Shown here one piece after another: positions 54,216-63,767 of a stretch of DNA of 64,000 nucleotides. Every line of letters begins with the position of its first letter. The stretch's first letter is position 1. Both the position numbers and the translations under genes were made by a program. The notes beneath the pieces are model-generated. The model was not told where the DNA came from, ran no database searches, and worked only from the letters and a program-made list of their open reading frames with translations. The DNA comes from Agarophyton chilense (taxonomy: Eukaryota > Rhodophyta > Florideophyceae > Gracilariales > Gracilariaceae), in the NCBI GenBank assembly GCA_030374765.1, contig JARGXX010000001.1:1240001-1304000 (forward strand). Direction: 5' to 3'.

Positions 54216-55535
54216 ATGGCTGTCCCGGAGCCGCCGGAGGAGCAGCGCGCTGAAGCCATTTTAACGCTGCGTGCCGCTACGTCTGTTCCGTCGGATGAGG
54301 AGGCCCTCCGGCTCCTTCGCGCTCACGATTGGGATCTTGACCGCGCTGCCTCGGCCTTCTTCGATGGGCCCGACCCGCCGTCAGATCCTCTGCCAACCCC
54401 CGTTTCTTCGTCTCGTGCTGTCACCGCCCGTTCCCCATCTCCAACCGCCACCGCCGTCGCAAACCCGTCTCCCATCCCGCGATGGCTTCTCGCCCTTTTC
54501 TCTCCGTTCCGATTCGTGTGGTCCTTCCTTACCAGATTGACCAACTCTCTGCTAAATGCGCTTGGTGGACCTGCTCGCTACATTGAGGCTGCCCCGGGTG
54601 CAACCCCCACCCACCGCTTCCTAAACTTTTTCAATGAAAAGTATGGTGTTCACCACCCTTCATTCATGACAACCTCTTATTTGCAAGCGTTACACACTGC
54701 CCATACGCAGCTCAAATTTCTTCTTGTCTACATCCACTCCGAGTCCCATAGACTCACCCCTGCATTTGTGCGTCATATTGTCTCTGACCCGACCTTCATC
54801 AATACTGTCGATGAATCGATGCTGTCGTGGGCTGGATCGGTCACCCAGCGGGACGCAGCAACTGTGCAAAGCGCCTTGCGTGCACCAGCACTCCCGTTTA
54901 TGGCCATTGTGGCCGCTCCATCTCGTGTTTCGTCCGAGCTAACGCGCGCGAACTACGGGACTGTTCTCTCGGTTCGTGCTGGCTCTTCTGCTCTCGTAGG
55001 CGGCGCGGGAGCCACCGTCGCCTGGATCTCTCGCGTCTTAGAGCGACATGCGCCAGTATTGAACGCCGTTCGCCAGGAGCGTGTGGAAAGAGAGAGTGCA
55101 CGCTTGCTCCGTGAGCAACAAGATGCCGAATACGCTGCAGCCCTAGAAGCCGATCGATCAGCTGAGCGACAGGCTGCTGAGCAGCTAGAGAAGGAAGAAA
55201 AGGAGAAGCAAAGAGTTGAAGAATTGGAAGTAAGAAGGGAGCGTAAACGAGAGGCGTTGGGCGCAGAACCAGAAAAGGGTCCTGGCATTGCGAGTCTCGT
55301 GCTTCGGCTACCTGACGGCAGTCGTGTTGGGAGACGTTTTGAAAAGCACGACGCTATGGAGAAAGTATTTGACTGGGCTGAAGTGAATCGGGTTGATATT
55401 GAAGTGGCTTGTTTAGTAGTGGCTTATCCTCGAAAGAACTTCCGATACCCCGAAGATGCGGACATAACAATCGAAAAAGCTGGCCTGTTTCCGAGCAGCA
55501 TGCTGCTATTGGAAGAGCGCTCGTCAGATGTATAG
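54216..55535 (+). CDS. FAF2: FAF2/UBXD8-type UBX protein
   Basis: A 439-residue ER-membrane adaptor that recruits Cdc48/p97 in ERAD and lipid-droplet regulation. UBA-like domain at about 10-48 (EEALRLLRAHDWDLDRAASA). Hydrophobic hairpin at about 88-112 (IPRWLLALFSPFRFVWSFLT). UAS thioredoxin-like domain at about 128-260 (FLNFFNEKYGVHHPSF; LKFLLVYIHSESHR; LPFMAIVAAPSR). Charged coiled coil at 290-345. UBX domain at about 355-436 (LVLRLPDGSRVGRRFEKHD; DITIEKAGLFPSSMLLLEE). The p97-contacting loop, FPR in animals, looks like YPRKNF or LFPS; I cannot settle which. Perfect order and length for the family. Single exon. Confidence 0.95.
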   Translation: MAVPEPPEEQRAEAILTLRAATSVPSDEEALRLLRAHDWDLDRAASAFFDGPDPPSDPLPTPVSSSRAVTARSPSPTATAVANPSPIPRWLLALFSPFRFVWSFLTRLTNSLLNALGGPARYIEAAPGATPTHRFLNFFNEKYGVHHPSFMTTSYLQALHTAHTQLKFLLVYIHSESHRLTPAFVRHIVSDPTFINTVDESMLSWAGSVTQRDAATVQSALRAPALPFMAIVAAPSRVSSELTRANYGTVLSVRAGSSALVGGAGATVAWISRVLERHAPVLNAVRQERVERESARLLREQQDAEYAAALEADRSAERQAAEQLEKEEKEKQRVEELEVRRERKREALGAEPEKGPGIASLVLRLPDGSRVGRRFEKHDAMEKVFDWAEVNRVDIEVACLVVAYPRKNFRYPEDADITIEKAGLFPSSMLLLEERSSDV

Positions 55536-55680
55536 CGAATGTACATGTAAAGCAGTCGACCTCCATCTCTTCTACAGTTCTTAAGGAAAAACAGCCCTTG
55601 ATAGAAGTCAAGAGCAACATCGACTGAGAATCGAACTACACACGATTAGGACAGGTTACAGCGCAAGCGACGCCATGCGA
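55536..55680. other. Intergenic, FAF2 3' flank
   Basis: Short spacer. Nothing beyond the likely 3' UTR was seen. Confidence 0.4.
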
Positions 55681-55962
55681 TCAAATGGTGAAATCACCAA
55701 ATTGACACTTTATAGTGTTTACTTGTCCAAGGTCTTCCGTGACTCTGGAAACCGCTGTAGTTTGTGTAATGGTACCGCTGATAATGGAAAACCGTACCTC
55801 GACACAAGACAATCGCGCAACCATTCTCCGTAGATTATGGTGTGTTGTGTCGGAGTGCGCAGCATGGGGTCGAGAATCGTGCAAATAGAATTGATCGTGC
55901 TTGCGAAATGCGAAAGGGTCGCTGTCAACATGCTCTACAAAACTAAACAACTCTTCCCTCAT
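55681..55962 (-). CDS. Hypothetical small protein
   Basis: A 93-codon frame with a real ATG (MREELFSFVEHVDSDPFAFR) ending GQVNTIKCQFGDFTI. The C-terminal half alternates hydrophobic residues like beta strands (VEVRFSIISGTITQTTAV), which would suit a small OB-type fold, but I recognise no family. It is in tandem with the securin-like gene, 137 bases after its stop. A possible GTACGG splice donor is inside. May be a full small gene, a first exon, or chance. Confidence 0.35.
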   Translation of the reverse strand: MREELFSFVEHVDSDPFAFRKHDQFYLHDSRPHAAHSDTTHHNLRRMVARLSCVEVRFSIISGTITQTTAVSRVTEDLGQVNTIKCQFGDFTI

Positions 55963-56099
55963 GGCGCTTCCTTATTTCTCTTGAAGTGCGCAAGCATCGC
56001 AAGGTAATACTTTCATCTCAGTGCGGCAATGAAGCTCTGCTAACGAATGCAGGCACGTTCTCTACAATGTAGTTCAGAAAACCTTGAGAGATGCGGCGC

Positions 56100-56732
56100 T
56101 CATACCAGCTCGAGCGTAGAGTACTCATCGTTTGGAATAAGCTGGTCCGGATTGAACAAGTCAAGATTGGTGAAGTCCAATAAATCTCTCTCGTTTGTAT
56201 CATTCATCATTTCAACGGGATCATATGGCATTTCAACTTCTTTCTGAAACTTGAGCTCTGTTCTCACGTACGGCCTTCCCATGAAGTCAAATGTATCATC
56301 ATCCTCCATTGCAGCTTGCTCTTTCAGTTTCTGGCGTGCATTTTCCAACTCACCATCTTCAAACAGCACGGGCGTGTAAGGAAGTTCGGGAATGGGGGCT
56401 GGAATAATCTCTGGGTGCAAAACGTCTCCAAAGATGTCTGTGGGGATTTTGAATTTTCCGGTGGAAGTGTTGAGAATTGCCTTGTCTCTGATTGCGCTCT
56501 TTCCATCAAGCTTGAGCGAAACGGTGGAGTTGGGTTTCACGTTGGGCAAAGCAATATCGTTGCTCTTTTCACCAGCTCTATTCGTTATGTCTCCTAACGC
56601 GCGCCGCTTTCCTTGGGTTCCCTTGTGGTTGGAATCGTGAAGTGCTAGCTTTCCCTCTTGTCGAGACAGATTACCAAAAGGCTTCCTTTGTCTGGATGCA
56701 TGGCGCAGTGTTTGTGGTGCCACATTCTCCAT
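56100..56732 (-). CDS. Securin-like D-box protein
   Basis: A 210-residue, hydrophilic, mostly disordered protein. KRRALGDITN at about 42-51 is a strong APC/C destruction box of the R-x-x-L-G-D-I-x-N type seen in cyclins and securins. KPFGNLSRQEG lies just before it. The middle has a Pro/acid segment (HPEIIPAPIPELPYTP), as in the separase-binding part of securins, and the C-terminus is acidic with repeated Asp/Phe/Leu (LLDFTNLDLFNPDQLI). Securins are hardly conserved, so the call rests on layout; a shugoshin, sororin or other APC/C substrate is possible. An E2F-type palindrome lies 120 bases upstream, in line with cell-cycle expression. Single exon, ATG at 56732. Confidence 0.5.
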   Translation of the reverse strand: MENVAPQTLRHASRQRKPFGNLSRQEGKLALHDSNHKGTQGKRRALGDITNRAGEKSNDIALPNVKPNSTVSLKLDGKSAIRDKAILNTSTGKFKIPTDIFGDVLHPEIIPAPIPELPYTPVLFEDGELENARQKLKEQAAMEDDDTFDFMGRPYVRTELKFQKEVEMPYDPVEMMNDTNERDLLDFTNLDLFNPDQLIPNDEYSTLELV

Positions 56733-57302
56733 ATTTACTGAATGGAGTTAATGTCAATTCTTTTGTCTCAAGCTTGGAGTGCTTGATTGTACAACGCCGC
56801 GGCTCGTGGGTCTATTCTCTGGGAGGTCTCCATGATGATACGCGGAAGAGATTTCGCGAAAGGTCGCGACTCGAGAACCAGGAGCGGGCGTGGCCCGATA
56901 TTTAGCCGTTACCGTCCTACGGTGATGAACGGATTGATTGCATCTCAATTAAAACCGCAGACATACAATTGACCAGGCCTGCACAAAATTGTCCAACGCT
57001 TACAGCAGGGGCTGAAAGAACATTGCTGTGTGGGGCCTCGTCAATGAGCTACGTCGGCCATTTACGGCGGTTCCCCCGCGCATTAATACCCGTCTTCCTC
57101 TACCACCCACTCGCCACGGACGACACAGCGAATCCCTATCCCCGCTTCATTCTTCTAGTCTGATATGAAACAAAGTTCAAAACTAAAATTCTTTCTCTCA
57201 GCACACGAAAGCATTTCCGAGTCTCCACCCCCGACTTGCGATACACGATAGAAGTTTGAGTGTGCCACGCATCCAGACAGTTCTATTTCACTAAGTCTAC
57301 AC
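56733..57302. promoter_or_regulatory. Divergent promoter of the securin-like and FKBP genes
   Basis: A 570-base spacer between opposite ATGs. Contains the E2F palindrome near the securin side. No other element is clear. Confidence 0.45.
56852..56861. promoter_or_regulatory. E2F/DP-type palindrome
   Basis: TTTCGCGAAA, a perfect palindromic E2F consensus, 120 bases before the ATG of the securin-like gene. The second half of the spacer leads to the FKBP gene. Confidence 0.6.
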
Positions 57303-58067
57303 ATGGACCTTGGAAACTGGGACGATGACGATTTTGCCACCCCCACTGCTGGACCGTCCACAAAAGACGACCTGGATGATCTCTTCGAGTTTACAGAGAA
57401 TCTCACGATCGACGACTTTCCCGACACAAAGACCGCTGAAAACAGCAACCCTGACTTGCCTCCATTGCCACCGGGCGTTACAGACTTGACCGACGGCCAA
57501 CGAGGCGTTCTTCTTGAACGTAAAAACACTGTCGATGATAATAATCCCAAGCCTTCCAGTGAAGAACCTTTTGTGGAAATCCATTACGAAGGTACTTTAG
57601 TAGCTACAGGGGATAAGTTCGATTCGAGCAAGGAACAGAACTACGCAATGATCATTCAGCTTGATATTCCCCCATCTGGAAAGTCTACAGTCATCAGAGG
57701 ATTGGAGATTGGGCTACGAGAAGTCCGCTCTGGTGAACATGTCGTGCTCACAGTCAGCGCACTCTACGCATACGGCAAAGACGGAGCGACTGACATCCCA
57801 CCTAACTCAGATCTTAGATTTGAAATCGAGGTACTGGACGTCAGGGCTACCCACAAGAAGGTTGTCAAGGAAGATACATCCTCAAAGGACTTGAGTCGTT
57901 TGGAAATGGTTCGTCGTGATCGAGAAAATGCTCAATTGCGTCGTGAAGAAGAAGAGCAACGGAAAGAGACAGAGAGACAAAAAAAGGCAGCTCGTGCTGC
58001 AGCCATTCGTGAGAAACTGGCGAACAAGAATAAAGGCGGCAAGAAAGGTGGTAAGAAGAAGAAATAA
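57303..58067 (+). CDS. FKBP-type peptidyl-prolyl isomerase-like protein
   Basis: A 254-residue protein. Residues 1-75 are acidic (WDDDDFATPTAG; DDLDDLFEFTENLTIDDFP). The FKBP domain covers about 80-185: VEIHYEGTLVATGDKFDSS, STVIRGLEIGLREVRSGEHV and SALYAYGKDGATDIPPNSDL. The Trp at the base of the drug pocket is Leu (IRGLE) and an insertion precedes it, so activity and FK506 binding may be weak. A highly charged coiled coil (RDRENAQLRREEEEQRKETE) and a Lys/Gly tail (KGGKKGGKKKK) follow, which suggests binding to nucleic acid or ribosome; this is inference. Convergent with SirB, stops 95 bases apart. Single exon. Confidence 0.85.
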   Translation: MDLGNWDDDDFATPTAGPSTKDDLDDLFEFTENLTIDDFPDTKTAENSNPDLPPLPPGVTDLTDGQRGVLLERKNTVDDNNPKPSSEEPFVEIHYEGTLVATGDKFDSSKEQNYAMIIQLDIPPSGKSTVIRGLEIGLREVRSGEHVVLTVSALYAYGKDGATDIPPNSDLRFEIEVLDVRATHKKVVKEDTSSKDLSRLEMVRRDRENAQLRREEEEQRKETERQKKAARAAAIREKLANKNKGGKKGGKKKK

Positions 58068-58162
58068 GACGAGTCCCCCATCTTAAAACGGTGTTTTCCG
58101 CCACTGTACTCAATGTTTACCATAACTTCATCAACTTGGATGAGATCATGACGACCGACATT

Positions 58163-58717
58163 TTAAATCTGGTCCGAAGGGAAGCCCGCGCGATCGAGAA
58201 TCAATTCAATCACCCCAGGATGCGTGCCAATTGGAGGCCTTACTTCATATGATACTTCAGGGTATTGTTGCGCTGCTTCGGCTGCCATTTGCGGGATATC
58301 TGATGCAACATGCCGTCCTGGGGATAAGAAGAAAGGCACCACAATTATATGCTTTGCACCATTTTGAACGCATGATTGAATTCCTTCGGCGATTGTAGGG
58401 GAAGCCAACTCCATATGAGCGTAATAAACAGGAACGCTAGTTCGGGTTTGAAGCCTTTGCGTCACGTCTTGTAGTGTTGCATTCGCTTTTTCTCGCTTCG
58501 AGCCGTGATCAACGATAAGAAGGGCCATTTCCCCCTCCTTTCCCGCGATTTGTTGTTCATCAGAAACCACCCCCATCGTAGTAATATACCTTAATAAACG
58601 GCGTTTCGGTTTCACACAAATCACAAAACTGCTCTTGCATCTCAAGATCTGAGGGAGCACAGGTTGCTTTCTGGGTCCCTGCCTTTGTGAGAACGATGGT
58701 CTTAAACCCATCGACAT
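58163..58717 (-). CDS. SIRB: Plastid sirohydrochlorin ferrochelatase (SirB/CbiX)
   Basis: Inserts Fe2+ into sirohydrochlorin to make siroheme, the cofactor of nitrite and sulfite reductases, in the plastid. About 184 residues from the chosen ATG. The CbiX-short domain covers about 70-180: MALLIVDHGSKREKANATLQ with the first metal-binding His, VPVYYAHMELASPTIAEGI, and HIIVVPFFLSPGRHVASDIP with the second His. The N-terminal 65 residues (RPSFSQRQGPRKQPVLPQIL) look like a transit peptide. Another ATG at 58780 would add 21 residues; the frame is open to 58885 without ATG. Plant SirB carries a C-terminal cysteine pair for an iron-sulfur cluster; I see none here. Confidence 0.9.
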   Translation of the reverse strand: MSMGLRPSFSQRQGPRKQPVLPQILRCKSSFVICVKPKRRLLRYITTMGVVSDEQQIAGKEGEMALLIVDHGSKREKANATLQDVTQRLQTRTSVPVYYAHMELASPTIAEGIQSCVQNGAKHIIVVPFFLSPGRHVASDIPQMAAEAAQQYPEVSYEVRPPIGTHPGVIELILDRAGFPSDQI

Positions 58718-58885
58718 CAAGGCTTTTGGTATCCCGGAAGAGAATGCAAGCGCATCGCTGAGATGAGGATCACGATTCATCAGGTCTGGGTTCTGGCACA
58801 GGAGGGAAAGAAGAGCTGCCTCGGGGCTTCCACCTGAAAAATTCGTTGGGATGGATACGCCGAATATTTCCAGCACAAGTGACAA

Positions 58886-59659
58886 GGCCAGAACGCTTAT
58901 CAGACAGCGCGTCCACCCACGTACATCGCGTTGTTCTGCTCATATCATGTCATCCAGTAACCAGCACAAAACGACTTTATATTGTTCTTTTTGAACCCAC
59001 GCTTCGGCTGTAAAAGCACTCTTAAAGAAAAACCAATGCTAGAAATAATGCTGCTCTCGAAGTGTTCACATCTGTCCTATCCGCAATTCTTTTCCAACTG
59101 CCACCTGTGTATTCCCTTTGATATGTAACGCCGAGACAACGCAGCTCCATCTACAGCACCTTCAGTAATAGAAATTCAGAAAATTTCTCTTTCGTAGTTT
59201 TGGAACAGAAGCTCTTCATGCCAAAAACCCTTTATTTTCTAACCCCGTTCTCGTGGGATGATGAATTTCATCACCCTTTTCTTGGGGTGGAACTGGGGTG
59301 AGGAGGTCCTGACACGGTGAGGGAGTCCCGCTCCCGGGTCAACCTCACCCTAAATCAGTGTGACATCACCCCACTCCCCACCCAGTGGGACCCACTCCTC
59401 ACCTCGCGGGACCTCAAGGCTCGCTGGAATCAGAGCTTTGAACACACTTGCATGAGCAAACATTGTTGGTAACGAGTTGTATGATACTCCTAACCACTTT
59501 TGATACACCTTTTGTGTCTAACAAAATTACAGTGATCACAAAAGTATATAGCACCAACGACGACGACGAACACGAAGTAAACAGAGAAAGGCAGTGCTTT
59601 CACTCACAGGTTATGCGCCCTACACTAGCCACATAGCGCAATAAACAAAACTCCACACC
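58886..59659. other. Intergenic with a fold-back sequence
   Basis: No gene. Between 59270 and 59415 the left half is G-rich and the right half C-rich, with exact inverted pairs GAGGTCC/GGACCTC (59303-59309 and 59409-59415) and GGTGAGG/CCTCACC (59316-59322 and 59343-59349). A 17-base string AAACCCTTTATTTTCTA at 59225 recurs at 61697. Confidence 0.6.
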
Positions 59660-60560
59660 ACATTTGATCAACAAACGATCCTCACCACCTCCTCCTTGCC
59701 CGCAACCTCGGGCGAAAACAACGCCGCAACCCTGCCATACGAAAACTTTACACAAACGCCATTTGCAACTCCAACGACACCCATATACCCAGAGCCACAA
59801 CAAAACACATTCCAAAAACTACATTTGCTATGGACACCCAAAAACCTCACGGAAATACATATCTTCACAGAAACATATGTGCGTTGTGATTCCTTGTCCT
59901 CAAGACTTTTTTTAATTAATAACAGACGCCCTGACGCATCAACAAGGCAATCAAAAAGCACCACCCAAAGAAGTCGCACTGAAAACGTTCGAATCGAAGA
60001 AGAATCATCGTTTTCAGCCGTCCTCAGCAACGTTTCGATCAATATTTTTTTTCCTCTTCCTGATCACCGGAGAAGAATATACATATATCCCTTGATCTCA
60101 TTCAAAACATCATCGAGCACTTCAATCAAAATACCAAACAAGGTCAACAATTCGTTAAGACCGAAGCAGAAAACATAACAAGACAAAAAACTCACCAAAA
60201 TTATTGTACACTTCAAAGAAGACTTATAAATCCTCAAAAAGATGGTGGATGCCAGATACAAAAAACTTCAGATCAATAAACGACCAAAGATTTTTTCATC
60301 TACGGACACAAGAACCACGCCATTCTCACACCGATTCTCGGTCAGGTATTTTCCAACAATCCACTAACCGTCCGTAACTTCAGTCGAATCTTCAACTTAC
60401 TCAACAGTCTCTATCAGCCATCCCAAATCACGCCAGCACTGACGTTTACGACCTCCATTTTCACCAGGGACTATAGAACTTTATGTTTAAACTATCAAAT
60501 TTCTCTCTATCTCGTAAGCGTCATACCATTTAACCAAATATGTTCATATGTGGTATAATC
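59660..60560 (+). mobile_element. Copia gag fragment (copia-3)
   Basis: Plus-strand remnant related to the copia-1 gag. The stretch at about 60020-60100 (AVLSNVSINIF) matches copia-1 PVLSSVTIDIL, KMVDARY matches KMVAARY, and NNPLTVRNFSRIFNLLNSLY matches SKPITIRNFTRVFKAFHSLY. Several stops and frame changes. No pol follows. Confidence 0.75.
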
Positions 60561-61989
60561 TAACACGGTAGCAAGGGGGTGTAAAACGTGAAGATCCTAG
60601 GAAGCAATCGATAGTCTCTACCTAGGAAAAGAGGATTGAGAATACCTGTAATTTGTTGCAGCATCAGCTACTGAATTGTGCAACAGGAACGGCGGGCTTA
60701 CTGAGACCACGTTGGTAGACGATGATAAACAGCGCACTCGGGCCCAAAAACCCGTAATGACACTATTCTTACCTCTATAGTCTCTTGTAGAAACCAAAAG
60801 GGGTGAAAGTAGTCTAGTAGGCGCTTGTCGTTACAATAGTGACCAAGGTGGCCATGGTTGGTGAAGGTATATCTCAACAGCACCCTGACCTACGGTGGCG
60901 CTCTTCGCTACGTGGCTACAAGGAGGTGCACTTGAAGTGCGCCTCCGTATCTACTTATTTCTATCTAATTGATCCTAAATTAGCGAAAACTTAAGATAAT
61001 TTCTAACTAAACCACTGTAGTATACGACAAATTCCGGCAACCATCCAGGTCGACCACTTGGCATATCTACCTCATCTGTGAAGTTCACTATAATATATCA
61101 TTCCACAAATCACTTGGGATACGCTGAAACCACACTGATGCTCAGACCCGTTCTTAAAAGGCGTGGATTCACCGTAAATATACGCGTGAAGGACGGGAGG
61201 CACCATTTAATTGGTGAAAGAAAACTTTTGACTTTTGCACAAAAAGAGTAGTTTCTATTCTTATATGACCCTGACTATAATGGTAATGCGCAGTTTTGGA
61301 GGCATGAAATCGCCACAATATTTTGAAGTGGACCACCATCTACGCAGAGCATATTATCAAAACCTGCTTTTGTGCCCAGACAAACCAAATTTTGGCGTAA
61401 CCTTTCACCGCATCTCGACATATAACCAGCCGGTTAGTTCAAATTGCGTTCCCCGCAACACCTCCGCACCCTACCCCAAACATGTCCCAAGAAGAACAAC
61501 GTTCTATTTCCAGAACGATTAGTGCCCCACAGCAGATTGAAGCCATAAGCTCAAATATATTTCCTCATCCAAACTCTACGACATCGCTCTTACCGCAGCC
61601 GCTTCAAATATTTACGCACCTACCAACTCACATAACGGACCAAAGCACATCTGAAATAGAATCTAACCCTCATATCTAAACAGTTTCTGCTGCAAGAAAC
61701 CCTTTATTTTCTAGTCTTCAGAAGTATTTGCCACCAACGAAACAAAATGAAGATTAAAAACACGCATCACTCATGATTTCTCCTCTTGCTGAATTTTGCA
61801 ACAAAATAGAACACTTCTATGCATAAAATTTTCAAAAGAGCACTCGTGTGACGCGTCTCTACACTTATATGAATCTAAAAACAGTCAAAGAACTTCACCA
61901 AGTCAACCGAACTTGGAAGCTGAAGTACGTAACCGGACAAAGCAAGCATTACTAGCTCGCATTCTTGTTCATTTGTATCGCTTTAACCT
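60561..61989. other. Repeat-like, no identified gene
   Basis: Noncoding or too decayed. Near 60876 the string ...ATATCTCAACA has the look of a copia LTR end (its reverse complement starts TGTTGAGATAT), but no partner copy was found. A 65-codon ATG frame at 61482-61679 (MSQEEQRSISRTISAPQQIE) has no known domain. Confidence 0.35.
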
Positions 61990-62880
61990 TTAAGGTGTTT
62001 CCTTGATGGAATTGATCTCTAAGAGTGAAGCGGTAGGAGACTTTGAGAAGTGGAAAAAGACATCGATAAGTACTTTCTACCCTTGGGACATTCTCCCTAA
62101 CATAATGACTATTATCAAACAACTTGTGACGTCTAAAATAGAGGCACTGATGCGTGCTTTTGCGCGAGGGAAGCGACAGGAGAAAATGATCTGTGTGAAC
62201 GTCAATGGAGAAACACTACAGCCCCAACAACCTAATTATTCTGCTAATGAATTTGCCCGTCTTGCGGTGTTGCTGCGCGATGATCATCGTTGTAGATATG
62301 CGCCACAGAAAGGTACTGGGATGGAGCTGAGTCGGATTGAACTGGATGCGCGTATATCTTGGCATTCTTAGTAGACGACCATGGAAAATCGTTTCAATGA
62401 TTTAACTGTAGACTCGAAAGAAATCTTTAGAGACTATTTGGATGACATTGACTCTGAAAGGCTCCACTGTCCCATCGTAGCGGAGCGCTGTTGAAAAATC
62501 ATTTCTATCATGGCAAGAGATTGTTCACCAAGGTGTACAACAAATGGTGTGCTTTAGGCCAGAATGACCCATCGCGGATATCTGAGTTCCTGGTTAACAA
62601 TGTTTCAGGGGACTATAGTATGGATTCGAAACGAGTTCTGATTTTGTTCGTGGTGTAAGGATGTTCACAAAAAATCCGGAAACAGAGCTTTTGCAACAGA
62701 CATCAAAGCTTATTGATGAAAAAGGACACACGGATGGTGGAAATTGCAGTGGAGAAGATCTAATCCAAATTCCAAAATCAACCAGCAGGAAGCGCAAGAT
62801 TAGTGACCTGCAGCAGAGCTTCGACGACATTTCGAAGAGAGTGAACAGATTTCAGGATATCATTGTAGTATTCTACTACT
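61990..62880 (+). pseudogene. Decayed ORF of unknown family
   Basis: The frame 62003-62371 (122 codons; MELISKSEAVGDFEKWKKTS, FARLAVLLRDDHRCRYAP) is protein-like. After two stops it continues in shifted frames: NHFYHGKRLFTKVYNKW at about 62490-62545 and RKRKISDLQQSFDDISKRVN at about 62785-62845. At least three lesions. I do not recognise the family; probably a mobile-element gene. Confidence 0.35.
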
Positions 62881-63106
62881 TCGGCGTTCCGATGGTTTCT
62901 TTGTCGCAAAGTCGCGTTTGGAACTCCTTACTGAGTGGCCTGGTCAGTGCTAGGATAAGAAGCGACACACCGCGTAGGATGCCAGGAGGCAGGGTACATT
63001 GTTGGAACACGTGGTATCACGAGTGGAGTGGCTTGCAACGGCGCATGTAGTGGCGATCCACGTGGCTGGTTTTACTACCCTTTGTAGATGTAAGTCCATT
63101 AGGGAC

Positions 63107-63152
63107 AATACCCATACAGTGGTTTGGCTAAGTGGCTGACCACTGGGTATTA
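63107..63152. repeat. Imperfect hairpin
   Basis: AATACCCATACAGTGG and CCACTGGGTATT pair over 12 bases with a 4-base bulge. Isolated, function unknown. Confidence 0.5.
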
Positions 63153-63530
63153 TTTACGTATTATTTGGGCACTCACCCTGGCACACAGTATATAGTGTAC
63201 CATAGGTGAGCTCCGACTCCAAGTAAAGGAGAAAACATGAGCATCAGGACTATTCTGTTCCTCGCTTAGGATTCCTTAACCGGAGATCCGGACGAGCTAT
63301 TATAGATAGTCAGCCCCCAACTACTTCACGAGCCGTCTCGTACCGACGTTCCATCACCGTTTTACAGTTGCACTGTTCACCCTCGCCGGCGAGTAGTGGC
63401 CTTACACCCCACTTCCAGCTGGCTGGTGTTGTAGGTCTACCACCCCTTTTCCTTCGCCGAAAGCGACCCATCGGCAGTCCGAACGCTGTCGCAGGTGTCT
63501 GCTCTCTCCGTTAGAGCGGATACTACAATC

Positions 63531-63767
63531 ATGCAGGCTCAAGTAAACCTGCAGAAGGCGCAAAGTATGACCACTGATAGGAAAATTTCAAGATCTGAAG
63601 AGGAGAGGAAACTGCTTGATGAGGTGCTGGATAGCTTGGATAAGTGCAAAGGAGCGAGAGATGGGAACGATGATGAAGTCAAACATATGGCTAAGGGGCT
63701 TCTGGACCGAAAGAAGCAGCGCTTTCGAAGTTTCATCGAAGAAAGTAATGACGGTAAGGATGACTAA
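63531..63767 (+). CDS. Small charged coiled-coil ORF
   Basis: A 78-residue frame with a true ATG, very rich in Lys, Arg, Asp and Glu (RSEEERKLLDEVLDSLDKCK; GLLDRKKQRFRSFIEE), predicted coiled coil. No known family. It lies downstream of decayed repeats and may be a fragment of one. Confidence 0.3.
   Translation: MQAQVNLQKAQSMTTDRKISRSEEERKLLDEVLDSLDKCKGARDGNDDEVKHMAKGLLDRKKQRFRSFIEESNDGKDD

Noticed and set aside
55625-55690. Possible minus-strand tRNA (TTCGATTC loop)
   Set aside because: T-stem mismatched and no acceptor stem partner.
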